A stretch of 31,449 bases of DNA, from assembly GCA_039933315.1 (NCBI GenBank), contig JBDTOI010000029.1, positions 1 through 31,449 on the forward strand, given 5' to 3'. Source of the stretch: DASXRU01 sp039933315. GTDB taxonomy: Bacteria; Acidobacteriota; Blastocatellia; Pyrinomonadales; Pyrinomonadaceae. Of the stretch, positions 1 to 6,745 are shown in pieces (within the stretch, counting starts at the first letter, position 1; each line of letters begins with the position of its first letter). Below the pieces are notes generated by a model that searched no databases, had not been told where the DNA came from, and saw only the letters and a list, made by a program, of their open reading frames with translations. The position numbers were made by a program, and so were the translations under genes.

Positions 1-288
1 CGCCGTAAGAAACAGATCGTATCCCGGTCCTCGAGATAGAAACTTGACGCGCTGATCGCTTTGTCCCTTATTCACTTCAAAGCGCAGCGGTAACTGGCCA
101 TAACGCGCGGCAATGGCAGCCGAAGTAGGCGGCTGCGGAACTGCCATCTGGCGGCCATTCGCTGGTGGTCCCGCTGGCGAGGCGTCGACTAAACGATTGT
201 GGAAAATTATTGCGAGGGCAGGCGCGAGCAGCAATCCCAGAACTACAGCTCTTCGTGAACTGTGCTTTCTGAAGAACGAGGATTTCAT
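1..288 (-). CDS. N-terminal part of a secreted DUF7948/SBBP-repeat type protein (truncated by window edge)
   Basis: The minus strand is open for 96 codons from an ATG to the window edge. Residues 1-10 are basic (MKSSFFRKHS), and 15-28 form a hydrophobic stretch that looks like a signal peptide or anchor. A Pro/Ala-rich linker follows. Residues 65-96 contain GQLPLRFEVNKGQ and VKFLSRGPGYDLFLTA. This is the hallmark opening of the large extracellular beta-propeller (SBBP-repeat) proteins that acidobacteria carry in many copies, where the usual form is FEANxGQ...VKFLxRGxGYxLFLT. The function of the family is not established. The C-terminal repeats lie outside the window. The gene is separated by about 425 bp from the signalling operon and is probably transcribed on its own. 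Family assignment rests on motif memory, not on a search. Confidence 0.75.
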   Translation of the reverse strand, partial: MKSSFFRKHSSRRAVVLGLLLAPALAIIFHNRLVDASPAGPPANGRQMAVPQPPTSAAIAARYGQLPLRFEVNKGQSDQRVKFLSRGPGYDLFLTA

Positions 289-421
289 ATTGGTACCAAT
301 TGTGCGTGGAAATCGCGCCCTGCTCCGGGAGATATCAACTTAAGGCACGAGTCAGGTGCAAACGGAGGACCCCTTGCTAAAGGAAAGAAAAAGGATGAGT
401 AGGGTCGATTTGTTACCACCC

Positions 422-465
422 AAAAAAGACGACCGCGCCCATGGAATAGGCCCTGGGAGCGGGTC
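422..465 (-). terminator. Candidate rho-independent terminator of the signalling operon
   Basis: Read on the minus strand, an imperfect GC-rich stem (GACC at 462-465 pairing with GGTC at 431-434, with CGC/GCG and CCCA/TGGG inside) is followed at once by GTCTTTTTT. It lies about 250 bp downstream of the HD-GYP stop codon. It would end the four-gene signalling transcript before the next minus-strand gene. The stem is imperfect and the distance long, so confidence is modest. Confidence 0.35.
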
Positions 466-475
466 GCTGGTAACT

Positions 476-524
476 CTTGAGTCAGTTTTCTGAATGCGTC
501 TACAGAAGGAACTCAAGATCTTTT
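476..524 (+). terminator. Hairpin plus T-run on the plus strand, no gene upstream
   Basis: CTTGAGT at 476-482 pairs with ACTCAAG near 511-517, and an inner TTCTG pairs with CAGAA. The stem is followed by ATCTTTTT. In shape this is an intrinsic terminator for plus-strand transcription, but no plus-strand coding region precedes it. It could end a small RNA starting between about 289 and 400, or be a chance structure. Confidence 0.3.
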
Positions 525-713
525 TAAGCAGCACGGAAAGTACCACACAATCCGTGAAATTGGCCAACTCTGAGGGGAGGTTTTGCCATGACCGCGGCCG
601 GTCGGCACCAGTCGCAGGCTGTGCCGTAAACGGGATCAGGAGAACAGAAGAAACTGATTTTTAGCTTTGTTCTGATCTGCGATTATCCGCGTGAATCTGC
701 CGCTCGTTTTAGT

Positions 714-1973
714 TCAGAAAGTACCGGCGGCTTTGGAAGACTCCTGAGGATCGAGCTCGGAGATCAATTCGGCGATCAAGGGCGCGATGCGCTCGTTCTC
801 GATGTAGCCTTTGCCCAGCAGCTTGAGAAAACGGCGCTCGTTGGTCTCGCCATTTACTTCCTTAAGCAGCGCGCGGCAAAGTGCACAGACTACTTCCGGC
901 GCAAACTGTTTTCCGGTGCAGGCACGCAGGTCCACCACTACTTCCTCCATCGTACGGCGTTTGCGATAAGGCCGGTCAGTGGTCATGGCGTCGAATGAAT
1001 CCGCCAGCGTCACGATGCGCGCGCCAATCGAAATCTCGTCGCCCTTTAAACCATCAGGGTAGCCACGGCCGTCAAGCCGCTCGTGGTGATGACGCGCCAT
1101 CAGCGGAATGTCCGCGTACGGGTGATGGATTGGCTCGAGGATTTCGAAGCCGGCAGCGGGATGCTGATTCAGTTCCTTCGATTCCTTGGCGTTGATGCGA
1201 TACGGGGCGTTGATGATGTCGCGCTCGACAATTAGCTTGCCGATGTCGTGCAGGTAGCCGGCAATCGCGATTCCTTCGACACGATCCTCGCTCCAACCCA
1301 GCTCGCGGGCGATGATTTCACTGTAGCGGCCCACGCGCTCCGAATGGCCCTGCGTGTACTTGTCCTTGATGTCTATGGCGGCGGCAAAAGCGCGTACGGT
1401 GTCTTTGTAGATCGTTCGCAGGCCATCATAGAGCTGGCGGTTCTCTTCCGCTTTATGTTCCAGCTCTTCCATCAGCCGGTGGGTCTTGATGCCGGCGCCA
1501 ATATGGCGGGACATCGACTGCAGTAATTCCCGGTCCTCTTTACTGAAGGGCTCGCCGCTGGCCTTTTCACCCAGCAAGACCAGGCCAATCACATCGCCGC
1601 GCACTACCAGCGGGATAGAAAGCTCAACCCCCATTTGTTCAAGCACGCGAGTATAAGTGCCAACCGGATCCACTCCCGGGCGATCTGCCTGGACGGCCCC
1701 CGGATTTGATTCGAAAAGAAGTCTCGTCTCTTCCGTGCTCAAAGGAAGGAGATCAGGAAATTCACTGCCAAGACCACGCGTGGCGATGAAGCGCATCACG
1801 CCTTGCCGCCGGTCATACTCCGCCAGCGCGCCGCGGCGTATTGCGAGCGACCCGAGTAGCAGGTGGAAGGAACCGCGTACCATCTCCTGGAAATCACCCT
1901 GATCGGCAATCTCCTGGCCCAGGTCGGAAAGGGCGGCGAACGTATGAATCAGTCTTTGAGTTTCAAAAGCCAT
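714..1973 (-). CDS. GAF domain / HD-GYP cyclic di-GMP phosphodiesterase
   Basis: This 419-residue soluble protein has an N-terminal GAF-type sensor (about 15-165) and a C-terminal HD-GYP domain (about 190-375). The HD-GYP hallmarks are intact: H210 in QGHSERV, the HD pair in YLHDIGKL (242-243), HPAAGFEIL (271-279), HHHERLDGRGYPDGL (295-309, GYP at 304-306) and the DSFDAM segment (325-330). Known HD-GYP proteins hydrolyse cyclic di-GMP, mostly to GMP, at a two- or three-iron centre, so an active enzyme is expected. It is the last gene of the signalling operon, 29 bp after the STAS gene, and would oppose the GGDEF enzyme encoded first. The ATG has an upstream AGGA that lies inside a short repeat. 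The GAF ligand is unknown. Confidence 0.92.
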   Translation of the reverse strand: MAFETQRLIHTFAALSDLGQEIADQGDFQEMVRGSFHLLLGSLAIRRGALAEYDRRQGVMRFIATRGLGSEFPDLLPLSTEETRLLFESNPGAVQADRPGVDPVGTYTRVLEQMGVELSIPLVVRGDVIGLVLLGEKASGEPFSKEDRELLQSMSRHIGAGIKTHRLMEELEHKAEENRQLYDGLRTIYKDTVRAFAAAIDIKDKYTQGHSERVGRYSEIIARELGWSEDRVEGIAIAGYLHDIGKLIVERDIINAPYRINAKESKELNQHPAAGFEILEPIHHPYADIPLMARHHHERLDGRGYPDGLKGDEISIGARIVTLADSFDAMTTDRPYRKRRTMEEVVVDLRACTGKQFAPEVVCALCRALLKEVNGETNERRFLKLLGKGYIENERIAPLIAELISELDPQESSKAAGTF

Positions 1974-1982
1974 CTTTATTGG

Positions 1983-2008
1983 TCCTATAGATCGTATATG
2001 TCCTATAG
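1983..2008. repeat. Short near-tandem TCCTATAG repeat across a stop codon and an SD
   Basis: GTCCTATAG-type units recur with about 9-10 bp spacing (TCCTATAGATCGTATATG, then TCCTATAG). The right unit supplies the TAG stop of the STAS gene. On the minus strand the left unit supplies the AGGA that serves as Shine-Dalgarno for the HD-GYP gene. Confidence 0.6.
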
Positions 2009-2368
2009 GCGCTCTGCAGTGATTAATCCCAGCGCGTCCTGTTCGTCCTGGGCCAGCCCCACGTGCCGGGTTAGTCCCAGCATCTGGAACAACTCGACCG
2101 TGTGATTATTGACGTTGGAGAATACGAGCTGGGCGTTGTTTCTTTCCGCGGTGTCGATCACGCCCATAAGAATAGAGACGCCGATGCTGTTTACCAGTTC
2201 GGTGTCTCTGAAATTGATCACCAGCGAGCGGCATCCTGACTCGAGTTGGCGCTGGCATTCCCGTTCAATGCGCTCGCCGCTCAGCTTATTCAGGTAATCG
2301 CTGGCGTATATGACTGTCGTTTCGCCGATACAGCGCGAACGCACAGCATCGCCTGCTGTTTCTGTCAT
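2003..2368 (-). CDS. STAS-domain anti-sigma factor antagonist
   Basis: A 121-residue single-domain STAS protein of the SpoIIAA/RsbV class. The core strand SLVINFRDTELV (48-59) is followed by NSIGVSILMGVID, whose Ser61 lies where the family has its phosphoacceptor serine in D-S-S-G. The flanking residues differ from the classical DSSGLG, so the serine assignment is an inference. In partner switching, such a protein binds its cognate RsbW-like kinase when unphosphorylated and frees a sigma factor or other client. The likely partner is the protein encoded just upstream, which has an RsbW-like C-terminal domain. A run of G residues about 12 nt before the ATG could act as ribosome binding site. 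A 224-bp spacer of heptamer repeats separates it from that gene. Confidence 0.9.
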   Translation of the reverse strand: MTETAGDAVRSRCIGETTVIYASDYLNKLSGERIERECQRQLESGCRSLVINFRDTELVNSIGVSILMGVIDTAERNNAQLVFSNVNNHTVELFQMLGLTRHVGLAQDEQDALGLITAERL

Positions 2369-2411
2369 CTTCAGTAAGACCCCCCCTTCTTACCTACCGA
2401 CAGTGCATCGT

Positions 2412-2558
2412 AAACTGGAAACCGCTAACAGTAAACCGTCAAACCAAAACCCCGGAATTTTTCATATGTCATATCACGTTTTTCATTTTTCATTGATGGC
2501 CCCGTCTGAACGCCAGTAGATGAATGGCAGATGAAAAATGATAAATGATTAATGATAA
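2412..2558. repeat. Heptamer-phased repeats with complementary arms
   Basis: Six 7-bp units of AAACCGT type lie at 2412-2453. Then come units of TTTTTCA type in exact 7-bp phase (TTTTTCA, TATGTCA, TATCACG, TTTTTCA, TTTTTCA, about 2458-2492). After a gap the complementary units ATGAAAA, ATGATAA, ATGATTA, ATGATAA occupy 2531-2558. The TTTTTCA and ATGATAA blocks can pair. Together they fill most of the spacer between the STAS gene and its putative kinase partner. Confidence 0.85.
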
Positions 2559-2592
2559 CTCTCAGTTCGCTTTCCGGTCACGTTTTCACTAT

Positions 2593-4818
2593 CTACTTCC
2601 GGACGTACTTTGTCATGCGCAGGCGCGTACCGTCATCGACCTGTTCGAATTCAACTTCGTCCATCAGGGTCTGAATTAGTTGCAATCCCCAGCCGCGTCT
2701 TTCCTTAGTCCCCTCATCCTCCGGGCGGACGGTCTGGCCGTTCGTTCCCTGCATCTTCGGCGCCATTACGCCGCGGCTCGATATGGTGACGACCAATTTA
2801 TCATTTTCAATCTTGAAGCGCTGATAAATTTTTCGATCCGGGCTGAGGCTGTGCTCGGCAGCATTGATGCAGGCTTCCACTACCGCCGTCTTGATCTGAT
2901 TAATTGCCTCCGGACGGAAGTTTATCCGGCGGGCGATTTGTTCCGCGGTATGCGCTGCGATAAGCTCCGTGTCGGCACCCATGGGAATTACCATCTCATA
3001 CTCATCTGCCGCTCCCGCCTCTCTGATCGAGGCTTGCGGATGCACGCGCGCCGTCAGCGATTCGAGTTGCCGGCGGCTGGAGCTATACGCCTCGCGCTCG
3101 TTCAGCAGCTCGCAGGCTTCTGGAGCGAAGCCTTCATTGGATACCAACCATAACTTCACCCGGCTAAACGAGCACTCTTGCGCCAGAGAGTTCAGACGAT
3201 CCAGCCACTCTGCTGTCAGTTCACGACTTGCTTCCAACTTCGACTCGACTTCAGCCGCCAGCCAGACAATTTCGTGGCCGGGCGTGTAGTCAGCGGGATC
3301 GAAGCCGTGCGCTACTGCACAACGTTCTTCGTCACACTTGTCCCGCATGGCGCCAACGAATGAAGCACAACTGGCGACGTGCGCCACCTGCGGTAATCGC
3401 ACCAGATCCGGCTCGGCCTCGAGACCGGCATTCAGCTCTTCATCATCCACGCCCTTATACGAATCGCGGAAGCGATCGTATTGCAGCAAGGTGGCCGGCA
3501 CGCGCTGGGAATTGAAGCGCGCCAGCAGGTCGCGCAATCCCAGCGCGGCTTCCTGACGATATTTTCGCTCCATGGTGCGCGGCGCCCGCCTCAGTGTTTC
3601 CAACAAGGTACTGGCCACCACCAGGGCCCTGCTTTCGCCCGTCACCTCAATGCGATAGCGTGTGCGAAGATAATCGGTCCACACCGTGGCCGACTCGCCG
3701 AGCTCAACGAAGGTCGTGCTCGAGTTAGCTAGTTCATGTATGTGGAGTAAGTGCATGATTCGCTGAAACTGGTCCGACTCGACCCCCAGCCGTTTCTTCC
3801 AGGTCCAGAGTGACGACTTGTGCCCATCGCTTACCGCGGTCTCATGCAGGACCCGCAGTAACGATTTGCGCACGTTTGGCTGCGGCACAATCTCATCCAG
3901 CACGGAGCTGAAGTGCCGGCTGATGATTCCGCCCATTAGTTCGTCCACATAAAGGCGCTGGCATTCAAGAAAGCTGGTTAGCGGCGTGCCGCGGTCTCTG
4001 GCCGCCTGAACCATTGCGGTGATGAAGAAAGGACTCGCGTCTAACTGTTGGGCGAGTAAATCGATGACCTCGTCGCTGATACGGACGCGCTGGCGGCGGG
4101 CGATGTGCCCGATTAGCGCCCTCGTATCTTCGTCGCTCAACTTTTCCAGCCTTAAGATTTCCACTGACTCCAGGCCATCAGTAGTGCGATGAACCACGTC
4201 CAGAATCTGCCGCCGCAGCCCGGCGAGGGCAAACGGTCCACTGGAACGCATGAAGACATCGGCGATCTCCGGACCCAGGGCCACTTTGCCTCCGAGTTGT
4301 TCCGCCAGTTGCACGCAGTCAATCATGGTAAAGACGCGGGTGACCGGGCCCACTCGCTGCGGCGCGCCAAAACAAAATCTTATTAGCGATCGATCGTCGC
4401 CGGAATTTACCTCTCGGTGGTAAGACTCCAGCAGGCGCTCGATCCATTCGAAGTCCGCGGGAGTTGACAGCTCCGCCAGATCATTCAGGGTCGCTGATGA
4501 TTCAGCCAGCGCCGGATCATTCCTGCGGAAGGCCACGCATTGCCGGACGAAAGTCTGGAAAAATTGCCGGGCCGCTTCAACCGCGGTGACATCATTGCGA
4601 GTTAAAGCAAAATAGACGGGTACGACATTCCCCTGTAGTTTGAAAAGCTCATCATAGGACTGACGCAGGAGCTCGGAGACACCGGCGGGTGGGGCCAGCA
4701 GTAGAAGCAATCCGCGGGCGTCCGGACGCATGGCGTGCCGCACAATCTGTTGCAGCTCGGCCGCGCGGCCGACGAATTCGTCCGCGGACACCCTCCCAAG
4801 AATGCGATGCTTCTCCAT
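2593..4818 (-). CDS. Fusion of a degenerate AAA/STAND-like NTPase and an RsbW-like HATPase (anti-sigma kinase) domain
   Basis: This is a 741-residue protein. The N-terminal half begins like a STAND/AAA module (VGRAAELQQI, 16-25), but its P-loop region reads LLLLAPPAGVSELLRQ (38-53), without the GK[ST] lysine. The middle is helical and unassigned, with a Cys-rich patch near CASCASFVGAMRDKCDEERC. Residues about 620-741 form an HATPase_c_2/RsbW-like domain. Its N-box is VVEACINAAEHS (E648, N652) and its late glycine box is GWGLQLI. The place of the usual D-x-G-x-G box reads ISSRGVMAPK, lacking the aspartate. Such domains phosphorylate or sequester STAS partners, and a STAS gene follows directly. 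The ATG lies 3 nt after the cyclase stop, so the two are translationally linked. Whether either nucleotide site works is unclear. Confidence 0.82.
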   Translation of the reverse strand: MEKHRILGRVSADEFVGRAAELQQIVRHAMRPDARGLLLLLAPPAGVSELLRQSYDELFKLQGNVVPVYFALTRNDVTAVEAARQFFQTFVRQCVAFRRNDPALAESSATLNDLAELSTPADFEWIERLLESYHREVNSGDDRSLIRFCFGAPQRVGPVTRVFTMIDCVQLAEQLGGKVALGPEIADVFMRSSGPFALAGLRRQILDVVHRTTDGLESVEILRLEKLSDEDTRALIGHIARRQRVRISDEVIDLLAQQLDASPFFITAMVQAARDRGTPLTSFLECQRLYVDELMGGIISRHFSSVLDEIVPQPNVRKSLLRVLHETAVSDGHKSSLWTWKKRLGVESDQFQRIMHLLHIHELANSSTTFVELGESATVWTDYLRTRYRIEVTGESRALVVASTLLETLRRAPRTMERKYRQEAALGLRDLLARFNSQRVPATLLQYDRFRDSYKGVDDEELNAGLEAEPDLVRLPQVAHVASCASFVGAMRDKCDEERCAVAHGFDPADYTPGHEIVWLAAEVESKLEASRELTAEWLDRLNSLAQECSFSRVKLWLVSNEGFAPEACELLNEREAYSSSRRQLESLTARVHPQASIREAGAADEYEMVIPMGADTELIAAHTAEQIARRINFRPEAINQIKTAVVEACINAAEHSLSPDRKIYQRFKIENDKLVVTISSRGVMAPKMQGTNGQTVRPEDEGTKERRGWGLQLIQTLMDEVEFEQVDDGTRLRMTKYVRK

Positions 4819-4821
4819 GCT

Positions 4822-6495
4822 TCAGCCGAGGTTCAGCGGCTCGTCCTCCGGTCCTCTCTTCACCGGATCCCGGTAAGCGACAATGCGGTTCTTGCCGGTG
4901 CTCTTGGCTCGATAGAGAGCCCGATCAGCGGCCCGAATAACCGCGCTGGGGGACGCGAGGTACTGGGAATAGGAAGACAATCCGATACTGACAGTCAGGG
5001 ATCCCAACGGCTGTCCTTTGCCGTGAGGAAAACTGGTGCTGAAAATCTGGTGACGAATGCGATCCGCGATGACGGCCGCTTCATCCAGCGCGGTCTGCGG
5101 CAGCAGGATGCAGAACTCTTCACCGCCGTAACGGGAAGCGACATCAGCCAGACGAAGCGACGACTTGAGACAGTGGGCCGTCAGCTGTAGCGCATGGTCC
5201 CCGGCCTGGTGCCCGTTCTGATCGTTGTAGTGCTTAAAGTCGTCAATGTCGATCATCATGAAGCTCATCGGATAACCGTAGCGTTGCGAGCGGCTAAGTT
5301 CCTCGTTGAGCCGCTCTTCCAGGTAGCGCCGGTTAAGCAATCCCGTCAGCGGATCGGTGATCGACATCAGTTGGAACTCAGTGGCTTTCTCCTGCCACTC
5401 AGCCCGATCGAGCGCCATGGCCATTTGCGGCGCAATCGATTCGATCAAACTAAGATCGATATCGTCATAGGCGCCGCCGCCCGCCTTGTCGGTTACGTTC
5501 AGCACGCCAATCTTGCGGTTACCCAGTTTGATCGGAAAGCTGATGAATGATTTAGTTTTATAAGCGCGCTCGGCTGCGGCAACTCTGCCGATATCCTCGA
5601 GGTCGCGCACTACCAGCGGCTCGCCTTTGCTGATGACTCCGCCCAGGATGCCCTCGCCTGACCGAATAGGCCTGACCTCGCTGATATCCTCCGGCATCCC
5701 CAGCGCGGCCTTCACGGCCAGCTCGTTGGCGCTTTCATCGAAGGCCCAGAGCGAGCTTCGTTCGGCGCGCAACAGTCTGGTCGAATGCTTGAGTATCGAC
5801 GCATATGTTTTTTCCGGCTCCACTGAATCAATTTCCCGGCTGAAGTTTTGCACCGAGTCGGCAAAGCGCGTACGTCTTTCCAGCTCGCCGCGCAGGCGTG
5901 AGACCTCTGAGTGCAATTCCTCGCTCAAGGGAGTAGTGACCGATACGCTTTCCTGCCGGCTGGCTGCCATGGCCTGCTCATATTCTTTCGCTGCCTGGCC
6001 CAGGCGAATTGCGGTGTGATCGAGATCCTGTTCGCTGGCAAAGATGACATTGCCGAAAAGGTCTGTCGAAAGTAACTCGTGCAAGTCGCCCTGGCGGAAG
6101 CGCTCAGCAGTGGCGCGATAGTCGGAGCTGGTAACAAAAGCCCTGCCGCCGATGACAGCCAGTTGCCGGCGGTCGCCCAGATCGAGGGGCATGGCAAAAC
6201 AATGCAGCCCGGCATGGCAGCGGTAGTGCGTTATGGTCCCGGCGCCGATCGCCCGGCGATGAGCTTCGCCGCAGAAGGGATCGCAAAGCCGGACGTGTTC
6301 TGCGGAAGATTGCAGGGCCTGGCAAATCGAGTTGTTGTTGGATACGACGAGTGCCGGCGGCTGAATGCCGTCCACCAGGAGCAATGACAATCCGGAGCTG
6401 CCCGCGATGGAGTCCTGCGTGTCGCGCCAACCTTTTGGCGCGCGCTCCGGTTGCTCCTGAATAATATTCGGCCCAGGCGCAGCAGATTCTTCCAT
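4822..6495 (-). CDS. Diguanylate cyclase with PocR-like and GAF sensor domains
   Basis: A 557-residue soluble protein. Residues about 30-165 resemble a PocR ligand-binding domain with clustered cysteines (C58, C71, C75, C93, C99, in LCDPFCGEAHRR and YRCHAGLHCFAMPL). A coiled linker follows, then GAF (about 225-365) and GGDEF (375-540). The active site is intact: SITDPLTGLLNRR at 378-390 and RYGGEEF at 455-461. The inhibitory I-site RLAD (448-451) sits at the standard distance before it, so synthesis of c-di-GMP with product inhibition is expected. The ATG is preferred over an in-frame TTG at 6552, which would add 19 residues. It is the first gene of the signalling operon. PocR domains bind small molecules; the cysteines suggest metal or redox sensing, which is an inference. 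Confidence 0.9.
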   Translation of the reverse strand: MEESAAPGPNIIQEQPERAPKGWRDTQDSIAGSSGLSLLLVDGIQPPALVVSNNNSICQALQSSAEHVRLCDPFCGEAHRRAIGAGTITHYRCHAGLHCFAMPLDLGDRRQLAVIGGRAFVTSSDYRATAERFRQGDLHELLSTDLFGNVIFASEQDLDHTAIRLGQAAKEYEQAMAASRQESVSVTTPLSEELHSEVSRLRGELERRTRFADSVQNFSREIDSVEPEKTYASILKHSTRLLRAERSSLWAFDESANELAVKAALGMPEDISEVRPIRSGEGILGGVISKGEPLVVRDLEDIGRVAAAERAYKTKSFISFPIKLGNRKIGVLNVTDKAGGGAYDDIDLSLIESIAPQMAMALDRAEWQEKATEFQLMSITDPLTGLLNRRYLEERLNEELSRSQRYGYPMSFMMIDIDDFKHYNDQNGHQAGDHALQLTAHCLKSSLRLADVASRYGGEEFCILLPQTALDEAAVIADRIRHQIFSTSFPHGKGQPLGSLTVSIGLSSYSQYLASPSAVIRAADRALYRAKSTGKNRIVAYRDPVKRGPEDEPLNLG

Positions 6496-6626
6496 TGCTT
6501 CGTATCTCACGTTGATCGGACCCGAAATGTTGTAGGCAGGCTGGGCTCGCAAAAGAATCGACAGGCACAGTGGAAATGCGCCTGCATTACGGGGTCGGGG
6601 GATGAACTGGCCACCTTCAAAGGCTG

Positions 6627-6656
6627 AGTATAGTTTTCCCGGGTAACTTGTGCCAG
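6627..6656 (-). promoter_or_regulatory. Candidate sigma-70 promoter of the signalling operon
   Basis: On the minus strand, CTGGCA (4 of 6 matches to TTGACA) is followed after 18 bp by TATACT (5 of 6 to TATAAT). This would give a leader of about 125 nt before the cyclase ATG. It lies in the only spacer upstream of the operon. Confidence 0.4.
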
Positions 6657-6745
6657 GCGCTTAGGTCTGAGCCCGCCTGAATCACCGTGACGATACCGAC
6701 CGCGACAATGTACTTCTATGCTATACGACGAATGAACATGGTTTT

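Larger units (their letters stand above)
289..713. other. Gene-poor spacer with structured hairpins
   Basis: I see no convincing gene in this stretch. A 71-codon minus frame at 352-567 has no coding character. The spacer holds a large hairpin (412-474, outer arms GTTACCA/TGGTAAC), a second hairpin followed by a T-run on the plus strand (476-524), and near 676-705 a partial copy of the ATCCGCG/ATCTGCGGC repeat found again at 11219-11324. It must also hold the 3' end of the signalling transcript and the promoter of the SBBP-type gene; no promoter stands out. Confidence 0.5.

Noticed and set aside
352..567. 71-codon minus-strand frame in the spacer before the SBBP-type gene
   Set aside because: No recognisable composition, no SD, and it runs through two hairpins.
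289..713. c-di-GMP riboswitch before the SBBP-type gene
   Set aside because: The conserved GEMM core sequences are not found on either strand; only unrelated hairpins are visible.
2593..6495. Signalling operon considered as an anti-phage defence system because of the STAND-like region
   Set aside because: No effector domain is present, the C-terminal half is RsbW-like, and the neighbours are c-di-GMP and STAS proteins.
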